A program made the translations under genes and the position numbers. Under the pieces are notes generated by a model. It worked only from the letters and a program-made list of their open reading frames with translations, ran no database searches and had not been told where the DNA came from. From assembly GCF_009696045.1 (NCBI RefSeq), contig NZ_VUMT01000016.1:1-52066 (forward strand): a stretch of DNA of 52,066 bases, written 5' to 3'. The first letter of the stretch is position 1; each line of letters begins with the position of its first letter. Positions 41,456 to 49,638 of the stretch are shown here, piece after piece. The DNA is from Velocimicrobium porci. Its GTDB lineage: Bacteria; Bacillota; Clostridia; Lachnospirales; Lachnospiraceae.

Positions 41456-41487
41456 TTACTTGGAGCCTGAAAATCGTGATTACAGAA
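41456..41487 (-). promoter_or_regulatory. 32-bp ICE control element, copy F
   Basis: One difference from copy A at its 3' end (GTAC reads TAA-type). It lies 34 bases upstream of the 478-residue gene and borders the repeat-rich non-coding region. Confidence 0.7.
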
Positions 41488-41505
41488 AAGTCAAACAAAA
41501 AAGCA

Positions 41506-41656
41506 TTTCAAACTACTTGAAAATTTTTCAAACACCTTGAAATGCCTACTTTTAGACTAACTATTTAATTTTTCCTTATTTCAGTTCTCTTGAAACCTCC
41601 ACCCCCAGTAAACAAGCCACTTCACAGGAATTGAAACTTTTTCAAAAGCGTTGAAA
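41506..41656. repeat. three TTTCAA-N5-TTGAAA sites
   Basis: Sites at 41506-41522, 41526-41542 and 41640-41656, each a 17-bp near-palindrome with a different centre. The first two are separated by 3 bases and flanked by GCATTTCAA/TTGAAATGC. Repeated protein-binding sites in a non-coding gap next to mobilization genes suggest an oriT, replication or regulatory complex. Confidence 0.65.
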
Positions 41657-41678
41657 TGCTCTACTAATAAAACAAATA

Positions 41679-41757
41679 ACAGGATACGCCTATAGTTGCA
41701 TAAACTACAGGCAGAAAATCCTGTACTCCTATGTCGTACACTATAGGGTATCCCTAT
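41679..41757. repeat. hairpin cluster in the 41.5-41.9 kb gap
   Basis: ACAGGAT/ATCCTGT (41679-41685, 41718-41724) encloses GCCTATAGTT/AACTACAGGC (41688-41697, 41703-41712). A separate ATAGGGTATCCCTAT palindrome follows at 41743-41757. With the neighbouring repeats this fits an origin-like region; no gene lies here (41423-41939). Confidence 0.5.
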
Positions 41758-41769
41758 GACCCAATCCAA

Positions 41770-41794
41770 ACCTTTGGTCAACTTGACCAGAAGT
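41770..41794. repeat. 25-bp palindrome, copy 2 (GGTCAACTTGACC core)
   Basis: Same 13-base core as copies 1 and 3; its flanks resemble their reverse complement. Confidence 0.7.
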
Positions 41795-41841
41795 TGTCAC
41801 TCATATGTTGACTGCATGAACCCACGGTTGCGCTTGAAGGC

Positions 41842-41891
41842 ATAAAGAAAGGCTCCCACCCTCAGACATAATAAATCTGACAATCAGAGCC
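41842..41891 (-). terminator. terminator of the NTPase cassette
   Basis: On the minus strand GGCTCTGATTGTCAGA pairs with TCTGAGGGTGGGAGCC and is followed by TTTCTTTATG. An outer pair ACGGTTGCGC/GCACAACCGT (41824-41833, 41912-41921) extends the structure. Confidence 0.75.
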
Positions 41892-41939
41892 TTCCGCATA
41901 GAGACAGCTTAGCACAACCGTCCCTACAGTAAACATATG

Positions 41940-44900
41940 TTATAACAAATGTGATGGCAACGAATTTTCTCTTTCCTCTATCCTCGTAACCTTAAATACC
42001 TCTCTCTCTGCATCCTCGTTATAATCCTGTATAAAATGATTATTTTTCATAGCTTCTAGAATTTTCCTGTTTTCTGGAGTTATAGAAATCTTAGGTCTAC
42101 GGTTTGATTCAAATATTTTAGCAATTTCATCAAATCCCAAAATAGTCAAGTATTCCTTGCAACGAATCTGAGAAATTCTGTCCATGACTAATAGCATCAA
42201 TTCTTTTCTTGAGGCCATCGCTATTTCATCACTTCTTAATATCAAATCAAGCAAATTGAAATCAACCTTTTCATGTGCAGTTTTTATAGCTGCAAAATCT
42301 GATAATGCAATCTTTAATATGCATTTTTTTACTTCATTATCATATCTTGAATAATCTTCAAATAAAGCTGGACTATCAGAACTATCATAATTATTCTCAA
42401 TAATATATCTAAACACCTGTGAACTTATATTTTTATTTACTACCGAAACAGATTCACCAGGTATTGTATTTAATAATTCTATTTTTTTCTGATCTTCAAT
42501 TGGTAATTCTAACATTTCCGATATTTCATTAACATCAGCCAATCCATTTGAAGAAAGTTCAATATATTCAGAAAGATATGTCTGTGCATATTTTATGGTT
42601 GCTTCAGGATATGTCTGTCTAATGAAAATAAGATTTTCTTCATTCATCAAAATCCATTTTCTTCCAATCAGACTATCGACTTTAGAAACAGATAATTCAG
42701 CTTCAGTAAACACATCACATTCATATCCTATTGCATCTAATATTTCCAAATATTTCTCATCAGTCAAATCGTTACAAGACAATATATCTTGCCAAAATTT
42801 ACCCAACAGTTCTGATTCAGTTTCATTATAAACTAATACTTCTTCATTGTTATTAATAAATTCTATCAGTACACCATCTAATCCATTGTCTCTATAATAT
42901 GAAAGCAAATTGTCTAATGAAAAAATCATTTTTCTCAGCTTTACAATATCAATTCTCAACTCAACTGAATCAATTTTATTTAGCTCAGATAACTTATAAG
43001 TCATTCTCTCTATATAACTCTGTTTATGCTCAATTTCAACTTCTTCATTTAAGACATAAAGAACTACATCCTCATCATCACTGTTTGGAATATCTTCATT
43101 TGCAATAATTTCTAAATATCCATCTAAATTTTCCTTTACATAACGCGATAGCGGTTCTTCCTCTTTATTAAATACAATAGAAAGTATTTTCCCCTCTGTT
43201 TCAGGTATTATACTTATCATATAGTAAAGCTGAAGCCACATTTTTATATTCTGCAAATTTATAACATACATATTATGTATATACACTTGTCTTAATAACT
43301 CGGTATCAGCCTGTTGCGGATTTATTCCAACAAATTTAACATTGAGCATTTCGAAATTTCTTACAATACTTTCTACATCCGGGTTTTCTATATCTAAAAA
43401 GCTTGCTGTATTCGAAATATAATTAAGTAGACAACTATCTAAATTAATTTCTGCCATCATCTCATTTGATAAATAGCTCACAAAGCAAACACAGAACTGA
43501 TGTATTTGCTGCTCTGTATATTTTTCATTTTTCAAAATGACACTAACAAACTCCGGCCATCCGGTTGCCAGCTTATTTATGTACTCATCTGTATTTTTCC
43601 CTGTTTCAAGATATTGATATAGGAAATCAAAACAATCACTGGATTTTAACTGGGATACAAATTTCTCTAAATAATTACTTCTTCCTGTGTTATTAAGAAT
43701 TTCATAAAATAACGCAAAATTCTTCGTTTCTTCCTGTGTAAAATCTACTGGATTCAAATTAGAAAATACCAACGCAACATTATCAATTGGATAATCATAT
43801 TTCTTTGCTTTTCTATCAGTAATCGAACGCAGAAACATTTTATCATTCACAGTCAAACTGTTATCATAGAAAAATGACATATAATCATTATAGGATTCAT
43901 CTATATAACCGTTTCTCAACAAATATTTTAGCAAATCAAAATACTCATTACCCTTGACGTCATTAAAACATATTTCTTTACCCAACTCGTCCGTGTCCGT
44001 CGTATGAAAAATAACATCTATATTATCTCTCGTAATAATTTCACATAATGCGCTCTCTGATAGTTGATCTCTTTTGGTTTTCAGATTTTGGATAATTTTA
44101 TGGAACTCAGCAACTCTATTATTTTTCTTATCTTCAATGGCTTGTTTGCGCTCTCTGATTTCATCTTGTATCTTTTGAACTTCTTGTTCCCTTCTGCTGT
44201 AGTACGTATTTCTAGCAGCACTTAACTTTTGAGAATAAGCAAGATCGACTTCATCGTTTGAATTAAGATGCTCTTTTTCACATAACTCAATCTGATGTTC
44301 ATAAGATTCAATTTCTTCGGTAACAGCCTTTATCTCTTCTTCTATAAACATATTTTTTTTCGAGAAAAGAGTCCATACAAATCCTTTATTCAGCTGTAGC
44401 TCAGAAAAGTCCCTTGGAAAAATATTCTTATATACAATGATGCCCATCATCTTGTTTGGACTTAATTCAATCTTATTCAGTTTCTTAAAATAAATCATAA
44501 ACTCATTGCATATATTTTTTAAAATTCTTAGGTCATCAATATATAATGAAATTCCTCTTAAAAAACGTTCATCAAACAAATTATAGACATTGCCTTCTTC
44601 CAGATAACTTTTTAGTTTGTTGAATGCATTAGAACTGTCCACTACAGGAATAACAGGCATAATAAAGTCAAAGAACTTTGTCCTATCTTTATTGATAAAG
44701 ATATCATCCCTCAATAAATAAAAGAATCTAAGTGTTTTACCATCCTTTTTCATGCGCGCATTTGCTAACCGATTAACTTCATGCAGTCTTTCAAAAACAG
44801 TACCTATATCAAATCTATCTATATCTTCAAATACTATGACATCTGCATTTGTATTTTCAAACAGATAAAGCACTTCGTTTAGATATTTATCAAAATATGA

Positions 44901-45557
44901 ATCTTCTGCATCTGAAAATATCTCTATCTCATTCCCCTGAACACTCAGTTTTCTAAATATGCCCTTATTTTTCTGTGTTTTAATCAATTCAAAAATTCCA
45001 AATATTGATATTCCTACTACGCCTACTGCATAAACAAATCTCGCAATTGGATCAATTAGATATTTAAGGAAATTATATATATTATAATTATGGAATTCTT
45101 CTATCCAGCTAGAAAAAGTAGCAAATTTAGCAGTAGCCAAAAAGCAAACAGCAAAAACTACAATCAGTAATGCCGCTCCAAAACACTTAAAAGCACTCAC
45201 TTTTCTTTTAACATGAAAATTTGTTTGAGGTATATTGTTTGCATCAATTTGCTGAATCAGCTGATTTAAAATCTTTCCTTCTAATACTGCCTCTATATTT
45301 TTATCTTCACCGTTTTCTTCTATACTTTTTTCTTTTTCTGGCTCCACCCTAAAATGCGCCAATGAAATATGAAGAAATTTCTTATCTTTACAATTTTTCT
45401 TATAGCTTTCCAATAAACTACTTTTTCCAGCACTATACGGTCCTGATATTGCCACATTTTTTATATCATCATTTTCAAAAATATATTTGAACGCATCCTC
45501 ATACACCAAAAGATCAACCTTATCCGTCGGTGTAAGCTTCTGAAATGTATTATTCAT
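41940..45557 (-). CDS. KAP/YobI-type P-loop NTPase with membrane insert
   Basis: 1205 residues. Walker A GPYSAGKSS (39-47), Walker B DVIVFEDIDRFD (239-250) with the KAP-type D-x-D-R, and a sensor-like FFYLLRDDIF (278-287). Two membrane helices (about 124-145 and 172-193) are inserted between Walker A and B, the hallmark of KAP NTPases, which hang from the inner face of the membrane. A coiled coil (about 395-480) and a very long helical repeat region follow. YobI-like and KAP proteins are often anti-phage or exclusion factors. The gene is co-transcribed with a small RHH gene 35 bases upstream and has its own promoter and terminator. Cargo rather than transfer function; inferred. Confidence 0.8.
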   Translation of the reverse strand: MNNTFQKLTPTDKVDLLVYEDAFKYIFENDDIKNVAISGPYSAGKSSLLESYKKNCKDKKFLHISLAHFRVEPEKEKSIEENGEDKNIEAVLEGKILNQLIQQIDANNIPQTNFHVKRKVSAFKCFGAALLIVVFAVCFLATAKFATFSSWIEEFHNYNIYNFLKYLIDPIARFVYAVGVVGISIFGIFELIKTQKNKGIFRKLSVQGNEIEIFSDAEDSYFDKYLNEVLYLFENTNADVIVFEDIDRFDIGTVFERLHEVNRLANARMKKDGKTLRFFYLLRDDIFINKDRTKFFDFIMPVIPVVDSSNAFNKLKSYLEEGNVYNLFDERFLRGISLYIDDLRILKNICNEFMIYFKKLNKIELSPNKMMGIIVYKNIFPRDFSELQLNKGFVWTLFSKKNMFIEEEIKAVTEEIESYEHQIELCEKEHLNSNDEVDLAYSQKLSAARNTYYSRREQEVQKIQDEIRERKQAIEDKKNNRVAEFHKIIQNLKTKRDQLSESALCEIITRDNIDVIFHTTDTDELGKEICFNDVKGNEYFDLLKYLLRNGYIDESYNDYMSFFYDNSLTVNDKMFLRSITDRKAKKYDYPIDNVALVFSNLNPVDFTQEETKNFALFYEILNNTGRSNYLEKFVSQLKSSDCFDFLYQYLETGKNTDEYINKLATGWPEFVSVILKNEKYTEQQIHQFCVCFVSYLSNEMMAEINLDSCLLNYISNTASFLDIENPDVESIVRNFEMLNVKFVGINPQQADTELLRQVYIHNMYVINLQNIKMWLQLYYMISIIPETEGKILSIVFNKEEEPLSRYVKENLDGYLEIIANEDIPNSDDEDVVLYVLNEEVEIEHKQSYIERMTYKLSELNKIDSVELRIDIVKLRKMIFSLDNLLSYYRDNGLDGVLIEFINNNEEVLVYNETESELLGKFWQDILSCNDLTDEKYLEILDAIGYECDVFTEAELSVSKVDSLIGRKWILMNEENLIFIRQTYPEATIKYAQTYLSEYIELSSNGLADVNEISEMLELPIEDQKKIELLNTIPGESVSVVNKNISSQVFRYIIENNYDSSDSPALFEDYSRYDNEVKKCILKIALSDFAAIKTAHEKVDFNLLDLILRSDEIAMASRKELMLLVMDRISQIRCKEYLTILGFDEIAKIFESNRRPKISITPENRKILEAMKNNHFIQDYNEDAEREVFKVTRIEERENSLPSHLL

Positions 45558-45592
45558 ATTTTCTCACTTCCTTCAATAATCTTCTGAAAAAA

Positions 45593-45778
45593 CTAATTGC
45601 ATTCATCCATTTTTTCGCCTTCAACATTATTTTCTTTAATAATCCTCGATGCCTCAATCAAGGCGGTTCTTCTCACAAATTCACTGTATGATGCATATGC
45701 CTCAAGCTTTGCAGCTTGCTTAAATTTATCCAATTCTTCCTCACTTACTCTTATACTTATTGATATCGACTTTTTCAT
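45593..45778 (-). CDS. ribbon-helix-helix protein paired with the KAP NTPase
   Basis: 61 residues: KSISISIRVSEEELDKFKQAAKLEAYASYSEFVRRTALIEASRI, a CopG/antitoxin-like RHH protein, with an acidic tail. Proteins of this size usually repress their own operon as dimers. GGAGG precedes ATG 45778. The partner gene is the 1205-residue NTPase, so this is its likely regulator or antitoxin-like control protein. Confidence 0.8.
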   Translation of the reverse strand: MKKSISISIRVSEEELDKFKQAAKLEAYASYSEFVRRTALIEASRIIKENNVEGEKMDECN

Positions 45779-45802
45779 TTTCCGTTTCCTCCATTATTAA
45801 AA

Positions 45803-45832
45803 ATTATACATCGCTTAGTGTGACATTGTCCA
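45803..45832 (-). promoter_or_regulatory. promoter of the RHH-NTPase cassette
   Basis: On the minus strand TGGACA (45832-45827), 18-base spacer, TATAAT (45808-45803), about 25 bases before the RHH start. Confidence 0.6.
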
Positions 45833-45867
45833 TACTTTGTTGCACAAACAAACGTTTTGTATACAAC

Positions 45868-45908
45868 AAAAAAGGAACCTATCAGAGCTCCTTGCCCATC
45901 CTGGTTCC
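45868..45908 (-). terminator. terminator of the 45942 gene
   Basis: GGAACC and GGTTCC pair on the minus strand around a 23-base loop and are followed by six T. Confidence 0.65.
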
Positions 45909-45941
45909 CAATTTGATTATATCCTAGAATATAGATGTTCT

Positions 45942-46358
45942 TTATTTCTCCACCCTAATCCGCGGCTTATTTGCTTCTCTACCTTCTAACCAAGGCACTG
46001 TTGCATTTGCAAATATCGCCAGTTCCATAAATCCAAAAATAGCTACTATAACCACCTTTACAATAATTCTTACCACTTGATTACCTATATAATCAGCAAA
46101 CACCCAGAACAATCCAGAAAAAATAATAACACTTGCAACCGCTGGTACAACAACAATAATCGGAAGATAACTGAGTATCACATAGGCAATTACAAACAAG
46201 GCACACAATCCAAATGTCACCCACCATCCCGCATCAGGGAAAAGCTTCTGATGAACCGGAATGCTCCATACCACTGCAGGAATAATATTGATTAATGGAA
46301 ACTTATAATTCTTTTCATATGAGGCCTTGTAACTGTCCTCAACAATATACTTTGCCAT
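45942..46358 (-). CDS. four-helix membrane protein, unknown
   Basis: 138 residues, about four membrane helices (about 22-35, 46-64, 66-86, 92-117) and a basic end (REANKPRIRVEK). Soluble ends are short. No family recognised. Ribosome site AAGAAGG upstream of ATG 46358. It follows repA, separated by palindrome copy 3, and ends with its own terminator. It could be an entry-exclusion or immunity-type membrane protein, given its position among maintenance genes; this is a guess. Confidence 0.6.
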   Translation of the reverse strand: MAKYIVEDSYKASYEKNYKFPLINIIPAVVWSIPVHQKLFPDAGWWVTFGLCALFVIAYVILSYLPIIVVVPAVASVIIFSGLFWVFADYIGNQVVRIIVKVVIVAIFGFMELAIFANATVPWLEGREANKPRIRVEK

Positions 46359-46423
46359 AATCCAAACCTTCTTTCTCTCATAAATATCTTACCGATAAAA
46401 TACAATATCGACAACCATTATTT

Positions 46424-46448
46424 ACTTCTGGTCAACTTGACCAAAAGT
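46424..46448. repeat. 25-bp palindrome, copy 3 (GGTCAACTTGACC core)
   Basis: Identical in 25 bases to copy 1 and immediately behind the repA stop codon. Confidence 0.7.
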
Positions 46449-46449
46449 T

Positions 46450-47502
46450 CTAATCAATGCCATAAAGGTCATGTCGCACCTCTGCATTATAGTAATGGCT
46501 CATGGTATTTGGTGCATTATAAAGTGCTGTAATCAAATAAGCTTTTATATTAGCAACCTTAGTAGTATTGTTCTGCATACATCCAATTACATACTGCAAG
46601 TGGCTACTGTTAAGCTTCAAGAACTTGCTCTTTACCAAGCTATATGGATATTCTTCTCCTGCAATTCTAATAGTCTTACGAGGAACACATACCACATCAC
46701 AGATAATTTGATAAAGCTCATCATACATTTCTGCATCATTCCAATTCTTGTTAGACATCATAATGTCATATTCAATATTCTCTCTGATAATTTCCATATA
46801 GGCTGTTGCCTCATCCATCGGATCCACCTGCTGATAAGATAGACTGATAAGATTATTCTTAATCATATTATTATCAGATTCTATATTATTCGTGTGTAGA
46901 TTTTCCCCTAGTACCGGTTCACTTTCTACACTGGTTGCTGTGTTAAAGTTACGCTGGTGTAAGTTTTGAACTGGTGTGAAATCTTCACTGGTGTAATCAT
47001 TGCACTGGTGTACTTTCTCTACCGGTGTAAAATCTTCACTGGTATCATTGTTACACTGGTGCATATTTTCTACTAGTGACATTTCTTCACCGGTTGCTAT
47101 TTTACACTTGTCCTTTGGAACCCTTGATTTTCCAGTGCTTTCATGAGATTCAGACACAAAATTTTTTACATAAATTATATTGGCAATACCGTTCTGCTGA
47201 ACCATCTCTATAAGTCCAATGCTTTCTAACTCTTTTAAAATGTTTCCTGCAGTTTTACGACTTACATTCAAATCTTCTTCAATATTATTAAGGGAATACT
47301 TGATGAAGACCTTATTGTCCTCATCAAGCCAACCTCTTTTCTTGGAAAGTGACATACGATCAAGCATTAGTCCATAGAGAAGCTTCGCATTATTCGAGAC
47401 TGCCTTAAAACGCTCATCTGTGATAAGCGCCTTAGGTAATCTGTAAAATGTAAACTGTTCTGATTCTTTTCCATAATAAAAATCTAAATCTAGCTTCTCC
47501 AC
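46450..47502 (-). CDS. RepA_N-family replication initiator (full length)
   Basis: 350 residues: N-terminal winged-helix domain (QFTFYRLPKALI, SNNAKLLYGLMLDRMSLSKKRGW, SRKTAGNILKELESIGLIE), a variable middle with near-repeats (HQCNNDTSEDFTPVEK, HQCNDYTSEDFTPVQN), and a conserved C-terminal domain (AYMEIIRENIEYDIMM...VANIKAYLITALYNAP). RepA_N initiators allow plasmid-like replication of ICEs after excision. The start codon is GTG 47502, overlapping the parB stop (TAGTG). The middle segment encodes the iteron-like DNA repeats listed separately. Confidence 0.87.
   Translation of the reverse strand: MEKLDLDFYYGKESEQFTFYRLPKALITDERFKAVSNNAKLLYGLMLDRMSLSKKRGWLDEDNKVFIKYSLNNIEEDLNVSRKTAGNILKELESIGLIEMVQQNGIANIIYVKNFVSESHESTGKSRVPKDKCKIATGEEMSLVENMHQCNNDTSEDFTPVEKVHQCNDYTSEDFTPVQNLHQRNFNTATSVESEPVLGENLHTNNIESDNNMIKNNLISLSYQQVDPMDEATAYMEIIRENIEYDIMMSNKNWNDAEMYDELYQIICDVVCVPRKTIRIAGEEYPYSLVKSKFLKLNSSHLQYVIGCMQNNTTKVANIKAYLITALYNAPNTMSHYYNAEVRHDLYGID
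46927..47098. repeat. iteron-like repeats (CACTGGTGTA) inside repA
   Basis: Around nine copies of CACTGGTGTA or close variants (for example at about 46929, 46951, 46969, 46986, 47003, 47021, 47037, 47054 and 47089), mostly 16-19 bases apart, in the central variable part of repA. In RepA_N plasmids the replication origin is known to lie within the initiator gene. Confidence 0.65.
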
Positions 47503-48392
47503 TAACCTCTACCCCCTTTCGCTTTCCATTCATCAAGTAACTTCACAATAATTCCTTCAATATCTTCATTTGTCATATTAGGTTCAAAATAAGAATCCAA
47601 ACGACTCTGATTAAATACAACCTTTCTTACAACAGGCTTCTTATAATTTAAGATTTCTCTGAGCCACTGTTCACTGAAAAGTCCTTCCTTTGAAGCATTC
47701 TTTATTCTTGCAGACTGCTCCATATTTATAATTAAACCCATATCCTTCATAACCTTTAGAACAACCTCTCTATGTTCCTCCGGTATATGAGAAAGATCTA
47801 TTCCTTGGGCTATACCAAGCTTCTTACTATCAATAAGTTCCAAATATTCATCTGATAAATTCGATAAACAGATAAGTCTCTGAATCGTCTTACTGCTTTC
47901 TCCAGCTGTTTCACTCATTTCATCAAGCGTAACACCACCAGCCATTCCCTGATGCTTCATGGCATCATATTTCATTCTATATGCTTTTGCTTTTTCGCTA
48001 ATACTGATATCCTCTCTTTGAATATTAGCATCTACCATAATCACAGTGGCTTCATCATCACTACAATCCTTGATCATAACCGGCATAGTTTCAAGCCCTG
48101 CAAGGGTAGCAGCATGATGTCTTCTATGTCCTGATATAAGCTCGTATCCACCTTCTACGCGTTCCCTTGCAATAGCAGGAACTAAAATGCCATACTGTTT
48201 TACACTTTCAACCATTTCTTCCATTTTGGCATCATCACTTACCTTAAATGGATGATTCTTAAAGGTATATAGCTCAGAAAGAGCCACATCCTTTATCTGT
48301 TCCTGTACAACAATCTCTGTATTTTCATCTTCTCCAAACATGTCGTTATATGACTGCAATTTAATCTTTTCACTTAAATTTCTTTTACTCAT
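47502..48392 (-). CDS. parB: ParB-family partition protein
   Basis: 296 residues: ParB/Spo0J nuclease-like domain (ELYTFKNHPFKVSDDAKMEEMVESVKQYGILVPAIAR, ISGHRRHHAATLAG, IMVDANIQRE) and helix-turn-helix (GVTLDEMSETAGESSKTIQRL). It binds parS sites and works with ParA to segregate the element. ATG 48392 is behind AAAGGAGG and overlaps parA by 8 bases. The three GGTCAACTTGACC palindromes nearby are candidate binding sites. Confidence 0.9.
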   Translation of the reverse strand: MSKRNLSEKIKLQSYNDMFGEDENTEIVVQEQIKDVALSELYTFKNHPFKVSDDAKMEEMVESVKQYGILVPAIARERVEGGYELISGHRRHHAATLAGLETMPVMIKDCSDDEATVIMVDANIQREDISISEKAKAYRMKYDAMKHQGMAGGVTLDEMSETAGESSKTIQRLICLSNLSDEYLELIDSKKLGIAQGIDLSHIPEEHREVVLKVMKDMGLIINMEQSARIKNASKEGLFSEQWLREILNYKKPVVRKVVFNQSRLDSYFEPNMTNEDIEGIIVKLLDEWKAKGGRG

Positions 48393-49167
48393 GACTGATA
48401 ACCTCCTTTGTTAACTCTTCATACGCAATAGCAACTTTTCCTTTTGCATCATGCTTATAAATACTTACACCTTCCGCAGGAGTTTCTGCAGCTCTTACAG
48501 ACATCGGAATCACATTTTCAAAAATATGAATACTACTTCCATATACCTGATATAAAACTTCTGTGATTTCATTAGCATAATTAGTTCTGTAATCCACCAT
48601 AGTCAGCAAGATACCCATAATATGAAGCTTTGGATTCATCTTTCTTTTTACCCTGCTAATGGTCTTAAGCAACTGCTCCAAGCCCTTAATAGGAAGATAC
48701 GCAGCCTGTACCGGAATAATAATCTCATCCGCAGCAACAAGTGCATTTAATGTAAGTTGACCTAAGTTAGGTGAGCAATCTACAATGATGTAGTCGTACT
48801 TATTACCAAGCATATCAATGTATTCCTTTAATACAGTTTCACTGCTCATAATACCCACTAAAGACGTCTCAACTCCGGATAACTCGATATTCGCTGGCAT
48901 AAGGTCAATTCCTTCCTCATGGTGAAGAATACCCGCCGTAATATCAAAAGGTTCCTCATTCAATACCCAGTCCATAATCTGAGCCAATGTTATCTCCAGA
49001 CTATCCGGTTCCTGATAACCTAATGCCTCTGTAAGAGATCCCTGCGGATCGTTATCAATCACTAATACCTTTTTGCCTTCTCTGGCAAGTCCAATGCCAA
49101 GATTGACTGTTGTGGTGGTCTTGGCAACTCCACCTTTCTGATTTGCGCAAATAATTACTTTACTCAT
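48385..49167 (-). CDS. parA: ParA-family partition ATPase
   Basis: 260 residues with deviant Walker A KGGVAKTTTTVNLG (about 11-24), VIDNDPQGSL (about 36-45), YIIVDCSPNLGQLTLNAL and DEIIIPVQAAYLPIKGLEQL. No N-terminal HTH extension, so it is a Soj-like short ParA. Ribosome site AAAGGAGA. Second gene of a parA-parB-repA operon. Confidence 0.92.
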   Translation of the reverse strand: MSKVIICANQKGGVAKTTTTVNLGIGLAREGKKVLVIDNDPQGSLTEALGYQEPDSLEITLAQIMDWVLNEEPFDITAGILHHEEGIDLMPANIELSGVETSLVGIMSSETVLKEYIDMLGNKYDYIIVDCSPNLGQLTLNALVAADEIIIPVQAAYLPIKGLEQLLKTISRVKRKMNPKLHIMGILLTMVDYRTNYANEITEVLYQVYGSSIHIFENVIPMSVRAAETPAEGVSIYKHDAKGKVAIAYEELTKEVISHE

Positions 49168-49182
49168 ATGGTCTAATCTCCT

Positions 49183-49425
49183 TTACTGTTTTTCTTTCTT
49201 TTTGCTGATTTCTAAGTATTTTCTAAAATATTTATTGGTTCCTTTGTTCTGATACATATCTGAGGATTCTGTAATTTTGACTTGTGAACATGACTTTAAT
49301 TGTTTCTCCAGCCAATCCATATCCTCTTTGGTGCCTTGCAATCTCACTTTGATCATCTCTCCACCTCCAGGGTCTCTCAATGAAATGTCCACCATATGAG
49401 CTGCACTTAACGCTGTGTGATTCAT
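49183..49425 (-). CDS. DUF3970-like small protein
   Basis: The core from MIKVRLQGTKEDMDWLEKQL to YQNKGTNKYFRKYLEIS fits DUF3970 proteins. Two starts are possible: ATG 49425 (AAAGGAG about 11 bases upstream) giving 80 residues, or ATG 49356 with GGAGG close upstream giving 57. The shorter form matches the family and is better supported by the ribosome site; the longer one adds a 23-residue head. First gene of the par/rep operon. Function unknown. Confidence 0.7.
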   Translation of the reverse strand: MNHTALSAAHMVDISLRDPGGGEMIKVRLQGTKEDMDWLEKQLKSCSQVKITESSDMYQNKGTNKYFRKYLEISKKKEKQ

Positions 49426-49448
49426 ATTGTTTTAATCTCCTTTCAAAA

Positions 49449-49507
49449 TTCGTAACTTTTTCGTATACCATATCGCAGAAATTCGTATACCAAACTGAAT
49501 ATACGAA
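49449..49507. promoter_or_regulatory. operator repeats of the par operon (TTCGTATACCA x2 plus inverted copy)
   Basis: TTCGTATACCA at 49460-49470 and 49482-49492, exactly 22 bases (two helix turns) apart, with a weaker TTCGTAA at 49449 and an inverted TATACGAA at 49500-49507. It covers the presumed promoter of the 49425 gene. It is a plausible binding site for ParB, ParA or an outside regulator. Confidence 0.65.
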
Positions 49508-49511
49508 AACG

Positions 49512-49554
49512 AAAAAAGGACCCTTCCTCAGATTAAAATCTGAAGAAAAGTCCT
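49512..49554. terminator. bidirectional terminator next to the element edge
   Basis: A long hairpin: AGGAC (49517-49521) pairs with GTCCT (49550-49554) and TTCCTCAGATT with AATCTGAAGAA. On the minus strand it is followed by TTTTTT. It would end transcription coming from lysS before the par operon. Confidence 0.75.
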
Positions 49555-49638
49555 CATTTTTCATAAAATATCAATCTATAGTTTTTAAAGCTATTCGTCA
49601 GTTGACATCATAATTCTTCATATCAACTTAGAAATTTG

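Noticed and set aside
17464-41487. 32-bp repeat as insertion-sequence ends, attachment sites or REP elements
   Set aside because: Not paired or inverted, no target duplications, always one orientation and always upstream of operons, so a regulatory role fits better.
41581-41781. 66-aa minus-strand open frame in the repeat region
   Set aside because: Overlaps the repeat and hairpin array, has no ribosome site and no recognisable domain.
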